A stretch of DNA of 64,000 nucleotides from Symbiodinium natans (taxonomy: Eukaryota; Sar; Dinophyceae; Suessiales; Symbiodiniaceae), in contig CAJNDS010000225.1 in the NCBI GenBank assembly GCA_905221605.1, forward strand, positions 821,001-885,000, written 5' to 3'. Shown here one piece after another: positions 38,301 through 47,200 of this stretch. Every line of letters starts with the position of its first letter. Positions within the stretch are counted from its first letter, which is position 1. The notes under the pieces were generated by a model. That model did no database searches. It was not told where the DNA came from and saw nothing but the letters and a program-made list of their open reading frames with translations. The translations under genes were made by a program, and so were the position numbers.

Positions 38301-41300
38301 ATGAGCATCAGGCGCTGGCTGTCCCACCGTATGGGCAGCAGCCAGCGGCCGCCGAGCATCAACCCACCGCCAGCAGCCGCCGAACATCATGAGCATCAGC
38401 TGCTACTACCCGTCCCACCGTGGCCAGCCGTGCCCGAGCATAATCAGCCGCTGGCTGTCCCACCGTGTGGCCAGCCGCTGGAGCGTCACGAGCAGCCGCA
38501 GCCGAGCATCATGAGCATCAGCTGCTACGGGCCCGGATGCCGCCCAGCATCATGAGCATCAGCCGCTGCCCGTCCCAACGTTTGCCCTCCCCGCCCCTGC
38601 TTTAGATTTGTGTTTTTTGGAAGGGCCCCCCCTCCCCTCCCACAAGCCTTATTCCAGGTGGACCTTTGGCATCGCGCTGCTGGTTTTCGTGCAGCTCTTG
38701 CAAGGCTTCCTGGGCCACACGCAGGCCTATCTCTACAGGCCAGGTTTAGGGTTCAGGAGCTTCTTCCATGTTCAGTTTGGCTCGATAGGTTCAGGAGGTG
38801 GGGTTTTCAGCAGTTAGGAGGCAAGGGCGGTTAAATGCTGACTTAGGCTTTTGCCCACGTGCCGAAAGGATCGTCAAGGGCGAATTTGGGGAGTTGCCCA
38901 GAGGGGAAATTCGCTCCTTCTTTCCCTGAACGAGCAACCTGGATGTGAGTCCGAATACGCGTATCCGAACTGGTACTACACTCCAAGGCTGATTTCTAGT
39001 AGTTGGGTTTTGTTTTCAACGCTTGTTTTCAACGCTGGCTTCTGGTGTTAGTGCCAGGTTTGCTTTCGGTACTATACTCTGGTACTACAGGAGTCAGAAG
39101 CAGATTTTAGCAGTAGTTTGCTGTGGACCTAACATCCGAAACGCCAAGCCCCAAACCTCAGCCCTGAACCCTGCAGGCTACACTGCCTCCGCGGGACCAA
39201 AGGTGAACTGGCGGAGGAGTTTCTCTTTACCTCACACGTGGCTGCTCGGCCCGGATTTGATGTGGGGCAGTTTCCCGCGTGCTCGAACCTCAAAACCCCC
39301 CAGTCTTTTGCCCGGTAATTCAGACGCAAGGGCCTGGCATCTAGGTCGTCACGCAAGCTACCATTGTCAAAGACCCGCAGCTTGCGCAAGTTGCAGCAAC
39401 TTAAGAAGTTGCCTTGCTATGCATTGTTCAGAACTACTTTTTTGTGTTTCTGTTGTTTTTTTGCCATCGTTCCTTTGATTATTGTGATTAGTTTCTTTCC
39501 TTCCCCTTACGAACCAACAAGAAGTTGAACGGGGGAGACGCTAGTCGATCTGGAGGAACCTACTAACCAACAGCAGGTAAAGCCTGAGCGATCCTGAACC
39601 TGATAACCCCCTGAGCCCCTTAGCCCTAAACCCTAAACCCCCTTCTTAAACCTTCCCTTCCCCCCCACCCCCGCTGCCCCCAAGCCCTCAGTCCAAACCT
39701 TGCAATTCCGTCCCTAAACCCTAAACCCTAAACCCCAAACCCCAAACCACAAACCCCCCCAAACCCACCCTAAATCCCAAACCCAAAACCCTAGGTCAGC
39801 TTTCTGCCCTTTGTTTTCCTCTGGTCGGACGTGCTGGCTGCCGGGAGGTGCTTGGGGTTAGGGGGTTTAGGGTTTAGGGTTAGGGTTTAGGGTTAGGGGG
39901 GTTTAGGGGGTTGTAGGGGTTTGGGGGTTTCAAGGGTTAGGGGTTCACCTGAAACCTGAAGCACAATCCCCATACAAGCCTTAAACCCTGAACCCCCAAG
40001 ACGAAAGCGACGAAAGCCTTGAACCGTGAACCCTAAACCTAAATCCTAATCTCACTCCCGAATTTGGACCACATCCTCGAGATGCTTTCTGCACCCATCC
40101 TCGAGCTGCTTTCCGCACCAGGGTGTAGGGTAGGTAGGACCTAGGGTGCAGGGCCTGAGGGCCTGAGGGGGCTGCCCCTGGGTTTCGCACGTTGGGGTAC
40201 AGAGCTCTCTCCTCGCTTGCGTACCCTCTGGCAGTTTCAGATTCGCAGGGTTTAGGGTTTAGGGTTTGGGGTTTAGGGTTTACTGTAGGGTTTAGGGCCC
40301 AGCCCCCAAGTCCAAAGGCCCAAACAAGAGGGCTTGTGATGCAACTCTCGGAACGCTGGTTTCAGGCTTGCCTGGAGCTCGCCCCCTGTGGTGGACTGGC
40401 TGCCGATCCCATCCCAGCTATTGCCGGCTGCTGAGTGATCTAAACCCTAGACCCTGAAGCCTAAAGCCTAAACCCTGAACCCTAGACCCTATACCCTAAA
40501 GCCTCAACCAGCTTCCGCGTGGGGAAGTTGAGGTGGGCAGCGTCCGAAGTTTTGCAAGAAGCTAGAGTTTGAGCATGCCTCCTTGCGCCCTGCAACCAGT
40601 TTCCACCCCGAACCACAACTTACAGTGTTTGTGGTGTAGAGTTCTTAGGGTTTAGGGCTTCTTCGGGTTCTTAGGGTTCTCAGGGTTCTTAGGGTTCTTA
40701 GGTTTCAGGGTTTGGGCTTCCAGGGTGTTTAGGGTTTCCAAACCGACGTGGCCTGGTTTACCGGAGAGTTTTCGAGATCTACTTTTCAGGCAAGCACCCA
40801 CTTCTGGATCTGGAGCGTTTAGGGTTTAGGGTTTAGGTGTTAGGGTTTCTGAAGCCACTAGTGTTCAGGTCTGTGGGTTTCGGGCTCCTTCCGCCCCAAA
40901 CCCTAAAAACCCCCGAGACACAGACCTCCTGCATCTTGAGAGACAGTCGAGGTATTTCTTGGCCAACAACCTGTGCCAGCTGGTGTGCATAAAAGGGGCC
41001 TGGCTCTCAGCTGCTTCCTTTCCCTAAGCCCTAATCCCCGTTTGGGGCTTCTGAATCCTTGCAGACGGCCCCTACACCCACCCCTAAACCTCCAGATCCT
41101 AAAGCCCCACACCCTTAAACCCTAAATAGCCCTAATCAACCTCTAAACCCTAAATACCCCAAACCCTAACCCCTAAACCCTAAATACCCTACATCCTTCA
41201 ACCCGAGGCCCAAAACCTCGAAACTTCTTCGAAAGCGGTCAGACCGAGGTGTTTCGCCTCTCTGCCCACTTCAGCCCACTGACTGTGAACATCACCTTGT

Positions 41301-42604
41301 CAGTGAGGAGGGTTCAGGGATTTAGGGTTTTATAGGTTTTCTGGGTTTAGTTAGGGTTAAGTTTAGGTCTTAAGGCTTGGGGCTTGTAATGAGGGTTTCT
41401 GGGGTGTTTCAGGTTTTGGGTTCAGGGTTTGGTTTCAGGGTTTTGGAATTTTGCGGGTTCAGGGTTCTGGAGGTTATTGTTGGGGGTTTTGATTTTGGAG
41501 TGCTGGTGATTTGTGCTGTCAGGCCAGACGGGAGGTGGTTGTATCTTACATTCCATGGTCGATGCTTGAACAGCAACAGCCTCTCAGAAAGCCCCAGGAC
41601 TTTCCGGCAGGTAATCTCAAACCCAACGCCCTAAACCCTAAACCCTGCTTGAAGCCCGGCTTCCACAAGCCCCCATCACGCGCGCGAGGAAGTTCCTCTC
41701 CGTGATCGTATCTATCCTGTGGTTTGGGTGCCTTGAGCCGCACCTCCCCTCAACCCGGGCCCTAAATCCTAAACCCCAAGCCCGAAACCCTAAATCCCCC
41801 AACTTTGCTGTATCTCCAACAACTCGGAGGTTCCAGGTTTTGTTGGACCGGCCCACTCGCCCCTGTGTTTAGGGTTTATACCCCTTTAAGGGTTCGTCCG
41901 CGGTGTGCCTTTGGGGTTTCCACTTGTTAGTCCCATAGAGCCCCGCCCTCCGTAGCAGACCCTATACGACTCAAGGAACATTCCTCAGACTGCATAGGGG
42001 GCTCCTGGCATGAATGGTAGCATCTCCTTGTATACTTCCTTGTAGATGCACCCAGACTCCCAATTCTTTCCCAAAGGGATAGACCTTACCTACATAAGAG
42101 ATCTTAGCATGAAAGGCAGCCCTAAACATCCTAAACCCTAATCAGCATGAAGCCCTAAACGCCCCCCACCATCAACCTTACCCCCTTAACGCAAAATACC
42201 CTTAACTTACCCGAATCAACCTTAGGTTCTACACCCGAAAGACCCTCAACCCTGCAAAACCCTAATGCACCTTAAGCACTGATCCCTAAATACCCAAAGC
42301 CCTAAACTCATCAACCTTAAGCCCTAAACCCTAAATACCCTAAACCCTACATAGCTGTAAGCCCTAAACCTAAACACCCTAAACCCTAAATCGCCCGAAT
42401 CAACCCTAAATACGCAAAACATCCGCATCTCTCTTTCAACCCTAGCCCTAAACCCTAAATCCTAAACCCTAAACCCTAAACCCTAAACCCGAACCCTAAA
42501 CCCCCTGAACCCCCGGCCCATCATCCCCAAGGAACCCTTGGACGGTGCTGCACAGCGTCGCGACCGTTGCCATCTTCGGCGCGGGAACCCAGGGGTTGAG
42601 CTAA
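26334..42604 (+). CDS. nucleotide-sugar transporter, UAA/SLC35B4-like, 19 microexons (N-terminus missing)
   Basis: Role by family: Golgi/ER antiporter of UDP-sugars (UDP-xylose/UDP-GlcNAc type) with about ten membrane helices. Exons: 26334-26384, 27544-27581, 27847-27895, 28185-28213, 28425-28461, 30069-30092, 30699-30778, 31079-31139, 31903-31938, 32652-32702, 33669-33703, 38658-38743, 39203-39240, 39795-39839, 40790-40812, 40952-40997, 41249-41307, 41689-41727, 42532-42604. They sum to 900 nt (299 codons plus TAA) and every junction is in phase. Family landmarks appear in order: VFGGCMSAVIAMEY, NISVPIHTLFRS, RQRYTLKQL, FLANNLCQLVCIKGVF, SPLTVNITLSVRKFLS, ILWFGNPWTVLH. All acceptors are AG|G; donors are 9 GC, 5 GT and 4 GA. 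About 94 percent of the span is intron, largely telomere-like repeats. The start codon exon was not found upstream of 26334. The 14th-15th exon region is the least certain. Confidence 0.85.
27544..27581 (+). CDS. transporter exon 2
   Basis: ANPQAGNLLSLS(E): loop with the conserved P..GN and start of helix 2. GC donor, phase 2 out. Confidence 0.8.
27847..27895 (+). CDS. transporter exon 3
   Basis: FAFVLLQSLPSRLETK, helix 2. A GA donor (|GACGCG) gives the spacing to the next conserved IP that I recall for SLC35B4. Confidence 0.75.
28185..28213 (+). CDS. transporter exon 4
   Basis: 29 nt, AGLRLIPLK(M): the conserved IPL before helix 3. GC donor. Confidence 0.7.
28425..28461 (+). CDS. transporter exon 5
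   Basis: WLLVKYASIGFG, helix 3. GT donor; the intron that follows starts with degenerate G-strand telomere repeats. Confidence 0.7.
28526..28606 (-). repeat. (CCCTAAA)n array
   Basis: About ten heptamers, later ones CCCTAAG, in the intron between transporter exons 5 and 6. Faced at 28738-28850 by a G-strand array, giving an inverted pair within one intron. Confidence 0.95.
30069..30092 (+). CDS. transporter exon 6 (24-nt microexon)
   Basis: VSMSVLAN, aligned to the SVxNN block that precedes the NIS motif in the family. GC donor. One of the smallest exons in the model; supported by frame and by position. Confidence 0.65.
30699..30778 (+). CDS. transporter exon 7, family signature
   Basis: VAFGFNISVPIHTLFRSCN then VIASVLL(G). 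The I-S-x-P-x-H-x-x-F-R-S signature is the strongest single match to the UAA transporter family. Confidence 0.9.
31079..31139 (+). CDS. transporter exon 8
   Basis: YALFRQRYTLKQLVCVVIIT: basic RY loop and the next helix. GC donor, phase 0. Confidence 0.85.
31797..31872 (-). repeat. (CCCTAAA)n array before transporter exon 9
   Basis: Ten or so heptamers ending about 30 nt before the exon-9 acceptor. Confidence 0.95.
31903..31938 (+). CDS. transporter exon 9
   Basis: VGIFLGSAPWQP; VGIF continues the helix begun in exon 8. GA donor, followed at once by TTTAGGG repeats. Confidence 0.75.
31950..32090 (+). repeat. (TTTAGGG)n array after transporter exon 9
   Basis: Starts about 12 nt after the exon-9 GA donor. 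Its partner C-strand array 32468-32635 closes the same intron. Confidence 0.95.
32468..32635 (-). repeat. (CCCTAAA)n array before transporter exon 10
   Basis: About 24 units with a few CCCTCAA/CCCTAAG variants; ends 17 nt before the exon-10 acceptor. Confidence 0.95.
32652..32702 (+). CDS. transporter exon 10
   Basis: VGDAKQFFGCTDCGGQG, cytosolic loop. GC donor. Confidence 0.7.
33669..33703 (+). CDS. transporter exon 11
   Basis: EYPDFKTNIPS(G), loop. The GT donor is formed by GG|GTTTAGGG of the repeat itself. Confidence 0.65.
33704..34616. other. intron DNA without repeat arrays
   Basis: Part of transporter intron 11. 34115-34430 is GC-rich with overlapping ORFs on both strands (CGCAACGGCAGCGACAGC-type sequence); none has support. 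Confidence 0.4.
34617..38570 (+). repeat. satellite with 248-bp higher-order repeat (HOR), core GCATCATGAGCATCAG
   Basis: Monomers of 46-53 bp all share GCATCATGAGCATCAG (or CATAAG). Five monomer types recur in fixed order with a 248-bp period (starts at 34829/35077 and 35268/35516/35764). The order breaks down toward 37.4-38.6 kb, where monomers are diverged and irregular. All six frames are partly open (HHEHQ, LMLMML peptides) as a by-product. It sits entirely in the intron between transporter exons 11 and 12. Confidence 0.95.
38658..38743 (+). CDS. transporter exon 12
   Basis: WTFGIALLVFVQLLQGFLG then HTQAYLYRP: helix with the same W-to-YK/R length as SLC35B4. Donor CCAG|GTTTAGGG. Separated from exon 11 by the 4 kb satellite. 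Confidence 0.85.
39203..39240 (+). CDS. transporter exon 13
   Basis: (G)ELAEEFLFTSHV, aligned to the family loop G....EALFY.H. GC donor. Confidence 0.75.
39795..39839 (+). CDS. transporter exon 14
   Basis: VSFLPFVFLWSDVLA, aligned to the family LPLPGFVFL.SD helix. The GC donor was chosen to keep phase 0; a GT donor at 39848 is possible. Confidence 0.75.
40790..40812 (+). CDS. transporter exon 15 (tentative)
   Basis: ASTHFWI(W) in a frame that joins neatly to exon 16 with a GA donor. A further exon near 40366-40400 may lie before it. Confidence 0.4.
40952..40997 (+). CDS. transporter exon 16
   Basis: YFLANNLCQLVCIKG, aligned to the family N..TQ..CI.GV motif. GC donor. Confidence 0.85.
41249..41307 (+). 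CDS. transporter exon 17
   Basis: VFRLSAHFSPLTVNITLSV(R): conserved S-L-T-V-x-x-T/L-x-x-x-R-K helix. A GA donor is required to restore RKF with exon 18. Confidence 0.85.
41689..41727 (+). CDS. transporter exon 18
   Basis: KFLSVIVSILWF(G), following the RK of exon 17. GT donor, phase 2. Confidence 0.85.
42532..42604 (+). CDS. transporter exon 19, terminal
   Basis: NPWTVLHSVATVAIFGAGTQ then GLS and TAA. NPFT.. followed by a last helix is the usual C-terminal part of the family. The tail after the helix is short; an alternative downstream tail exon (about 42892) cannot be excluded. Confidence 0.8.
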
Positions 42605-44220
42605 ATTGGCCCCAGACCCTAGACCCTAAACCCTAAACCCTAAACCCTAAACCCTAAGCCCGAAACCCTAAACCCTCAAGGGTTTTGGGGTTTTAGGTTT
42701 CAGGGGTTTTGGGCGGGGCTTTCGGACTTGCCATCGGCTGGCCTTAGGATCCGGCGTGGCCGCCTCCTTTGCTGGCAGTCCTCTCCTGAAAAGGGGGGCC
42801 CCTAAGTTTCAACAACCCCCCTCCCAATGCTGGGGTTCGGGTTTAGGGTTTAGGGTTCAGAATTTAGGGTTTAGGGTTCAGGGTGCCAAGGAACACGAAA
42901 CTCCAAAGCCTTGAGCGACCAGAAGAAGAGGACTACAGGCCCAACCCTAAACTCCTGGAGACCTTGGACCCGAAGCCCAGGGGGCGTCTTCGCCTACTCG
43001 CAATGCCCGGCGCCGGCAGCTGTGAAATCGTCAGAGGCGGGGCGGCTTCGGTAATTCTTCTCTTGCCAGGAGTCTGCACAGGATTCTGGTAATCTGTGAG
43101 ACCCGGTGGAGTTCGAACAGGTTTTTTGAGGGTTTGTCTATCAGAACCCGCTTCTGCAGAAGCCACGAATCTTGCATCTTACGTTGCATGTCGTGGCGCC
43201 CTGTACTTGTTCTTGCTGTTCTACCAGTGGTGGTACGCCAGCATGCATCGGCAACCTACCGAGATGTAGGCGACAGGATTGCTTTTGTTGTGGCCCTTGT
43301 TGTGGCCAGATCTCCGCGCGCACCTGCAAAAGGCTTTGGACTTCGGTGCCTGTAGGATATGTTGGCCCGAAGCGAGTTCTGAACTCAGGTCATCAACTTG
43401 TAGCTGGCGCCCTCCTCAAATTGAGCTTTGGGGTCCCGTAAATGCTTCGGGTTACTGGGCCTGACTTGCCGCAGGACGACAAGAAGCAGCAGTGAAGCCT
43501 GCTCGGCACCGACCACCCTGTGCCTGAAAAACAGTGCCCACAAAGAGCCCACCCACATGGCCCTCGACCGCAGACCTCAATCCCAAGCCCCAAACCGCAT
43601 AAAGGCATAAACCCAATGAAGCCCCCAAACCCTGAAGCGTTTAAATCCTGAACCCTAGACCCATGAACCCCTTAAACCCTGAATCCTGCACCCTTCCAAA
43701 CCCGAAACCCTAAACCCTGAACCCCGAACCCTAAACCCTGCACCCTGAACGTTTAGGGCTTTCAAGGATGTAGGGTTTAGGGTTGTCAAGAGTTCAGGGT
43801 TTAGGGTTTTCAAGGGGTTTAGGGCTGAGGGCTTTCAATGATTAATATTTAGGGTGTAGGTTTTGCAATGGTTTAGGGTTTAGGGTTTTCAAGGGTAAGT
43901 TTAGGGTCTGGAGCTTTCAAGGAGTTAAGTTTAGGGACTCAGGGTTTAGGCTTCAAAGGTTCAGGGTTTAGGTTCAGCGAGTACCTACGGGTTCCTCTGA
44001 ACCCTCAATGCCCAACGCTCGAAGAGCCTCGTAGTTGAGCCTCAAGCACGAAATCCTGAATCCCCAGAAGGTCTTCAACCCCAAACCCTAAACCCGAGAC
44101 CCTGAAGTCCCTTAAACCCGCAAACCCTAAACCCTTCAGTCACCTAAACCCTCAACCCTAAACCCTGGATCCCGAGGAAACTGAAGCCTGAGTCCCTAGA
44201 TCCCCAACCCATCAGCCCCA
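42605..44220. other. intergenic region with one exon-like island
   Basis: Telomere-like arrays of both orientations, e.g. 42612-42675 and 43740-43975. At 43121-43267 a plus-strand frame ends in GALYLFLLFYQWWYASMHR, QPTEM and a TAG stop: a possible last exon of a membrane protein, gene unknown. Confidence 0.4.
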
Positions 44221-44280
44221 ATGGTGAGAGAGCTGCGGTGGGCCTGCTTTTGCTTTGTCCAAGCCTTCCTCGGAGCTGAG
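44221..44280 (+). CDS. gene X exon 1 (putative start)
   Basis: ATG start, 20 codons, then a GA donor running straight into G-strand telomere repeats. Hydrophobic stretch WACFCFVQAFLG could be a signal peptide or anchor. Confidence 0.4.
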
Positions 44281-47200
44281 GATAGGGTTTAGGGTTTAAG
44301 GGGTTTAGGCGTTTTGGAGGGCATGAAGGGTATTTAGGGTTTTGAGGGCTTTGAAGGCTTTGAGGGCTTTGAGGGTTTTGAGAGTGTTTAGAGTTTTGAG
44401 GGTTTTGAGGCTATTGAGGGCACCGTCCAAGCATTGATTAGCTGAGGTCAGATGTACCTTCAGTATTGGGTTTATATACTTCTCACATCTTGCAGTTGTA
44501 GGGCTATGTTTGAATAGCAAATTTAGTGCGTTGTTGGCTTCCGCATGCAGAGATGGCAGCAGGTGTTTCTTTTGGCGATCCTTGCTTCGTTCCCCGTGCT
44601 GTACATGTACTACTTCGGCACCGCTCTTCGTCCACCTTCCTTGGGTTCCATCAAGCTGCCCGTCATAGATGCGGAGCCCGGCGGCCAAGTGCTTACAGAA
44701 ACTGGCTCCAGCGGGCCCACCGGGCCTCCCAGGCCGTCTTGGCTGCCCCAGGGTTTTCGGAGAGTATGGTTTGACATCGGTACGGCCGGCAGGTGTGATT
44801 TCAGACGGGATCTCAAGGAAGATCGGGACTTGTTCTTGATCGCCGTGGAGCCGACGCCTTCTTTTGCTGATCAGGTGGAGGCCATCCTTTTGAAGAACGA
44901 GACCCGCGATCGTTTCCATGTGGTGCGAGCAGCTTGTACGGACTTCTCGCCTGCGAAAATCACCTTTTACGTGCACCCATTGCAGGAGTGCAACAGCTTG
45001 CGTCGAACTCGTGCAGGACATAGCAAGGTCTTTAACGGCGAGTGTGTGGGCAAGACGCCCAAGAAAATGGAAGTAGATGCCATGACCCTCGCGGACATCT
45101 TGGAGCAGTTGCCACTTGAAGTGGAGATACAGCTCGTCAAGATTGATATCCAAGGTCATGAGTGGCCGTGCCTGGAGGGCGCAGGTGAACAGCTGCGAAG
45201 AGTGCAGAACATTTTCCTGGAAATTCAAGACCTGCCCAAGAAAGATGCCATGTATGAAGGTGTATTGGATGTGGCATCAATGGATCAGCGATTGGAGTCG
45301 AAGGGATTCTATCGGCAGTATTGCGAGATGAACAGCCCGGAGCTGCGCGAGATCAACTGCCTCTACACGCAGAAGGGCCATCGCCCCCTGTGGGTGACAG
45401 GTCGTCCTCAAAAGAAGAAGCGGCTGGTGCTCACGGATCTGCACCACAAGCCTCCCTGGAAGGGGGTGGAGTATCTGGGAAAGCTGCGTACGAGCCCAGA
45501 CAAGGGGCAGATGCACGGCCAGCTGTGTGATCATGGGCTGCTCAAGTCCAAGTATTGCTCTGGCTAGTAGGTTTAGGGTTACTAGAGTTTAGGGTTTAGG
45601 GTTACTAGGGTTTAGGGTTTAGGGTTTAGGGTTTAGGGTTTGGTGTAGGGTCTGGAGTATAGAGTACGTAGCTTCTGGTCCCAGGACAAAGCCAAATTCC
45701 GCCAAGAAATCAAGCTATTTCAATACACTTGCGGCTTGCTGCCTCATGGTATGTCTGGGCATTCTCGGTGTATGATGGTGTACTTTTCGCTCGCACATCC
45801 ATTTTTTTTTTTTGCATTTTTTATCGTACTTATACACACATATATATATATTTATATGCACACATATATGTGTATATTCAGAACAATTACATGACCCAAA
45901 GGGCTGCTGTTGTGTTGCTAAGGTCTTGGGTCAGGACCCTGCCCAGCCACTACCGGGGTTGATCTGCAATAGAATATTGAAGTCTTCTGGACCCTGATCC
46001 GATCTAGGCCTAGATAACCACTGTGTATCGCCCTAGAAGACCCTATACACTCCAACTTGGGATTTTTCCGGGCCCCCAAATTGTACCCTGGATGATCCAC
46101 TTCTTCGAAGCAGCCGTTCAGGACCACTGGGACGGGCATTCAATCAAAACCCGTCAGATCAAAGCTCGGAAGACGCAAACCCCATTCATGAAGGAACGCA
46201 CTTGAGCTCGCAATAGAGCCCTACAGACTTTAAGGTTTGGCTTCGAAATCGAAGTGTAACATCTGGGCTCGCTGCGTCGGTAGGGATTTAAAGGCTGGCA
46301 GCTTCCCTTCCCTTCCCTTCACAGAGCTTCTCAGGGGGGCCTGCTGTGCCATGGTCCTCTGGAGCCCTCACGAAGGTGATGAAGCTCTCTTTGCCCAGGT
46401 CTTGGGGAGCACCTCTGCTTCCAACCGAGTTGAGGGGGAGTGAATCAGGGGTGTAGCCTAAGCACAACAAGGCCCCCAAACCCGAAACTCAAGCCAAAGC
46501 CCGAACTGTAAGCTCATTGTTGTTATTTTGGTTCTTGAGGGGGGGAGGCCTAAGCTAAGCATTAGCTTTGACGTATTTATCAGACATGGTAAGGGATGCC
46601 CCTACTTCGGGAAGTATCCTTCTACGCCTCTCATGTGCCCTTTACGCATCCTTTAGTGCCCCTATTTCTCCCTTACAGAAGTCTAAGCGATGCCCTTATT
46701 CGGCGTGTTAGAACCCTGAAGCCTAAACAGCAAATTTCAATTGGAGGCCTAAACCCTAAACATCCCTAAACACTAAACCCTAAACACCAAACTGCAACCT
46801 CCCACCCACCCCCCCACCCCCCCCCCCCAAACACCCAAACCCTGGACTAGACGGTAGAACCAAAACATAATTCCTCAGCCCTAAAAACCGTCTGACTTAG
46901 GATTGAGGGTTTGCGGCTTAGGCGTTTCACCCCTCGAAGCCCCCACTAAGCCCTAAACCCTAAACCCTAAACCCCGGAAATGCCCCAACCTGAGGCTCCT
47001 TCCGGGCCTGGCGACCGGGCGATGCAAAGCTGCTGGTCACTTGGAGTTCGCAAACGCGGGTAGTTTGGGGTTGAGGGTTTCGGGTTTAGGGTTACAGGAT
47101 TTAAGGGGTTATATAGGGTTTATAGGGTTTGTAGGTTGTACAGGATATATTGGCTAGGGTTGAAAGGGTTTACAGGATTCAGGGTTGGTTTCAGGTTCAG

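Noticed and set aside
34617-38570. CRISPR array or repeat protein (HHEHQP / LMLMML peptides)
   Set aside because: Repeats are tandem satellite monomers with no unique spacers; peptides in several frames on both strands follow only from the 248-bp period, with stops at each unit.
44305-45228. 307-codon minus-strand ORF
   Set aside because: Antisense shadow of the FkbM gene; no family features, and its 3' part is translated telomere-like repeat.
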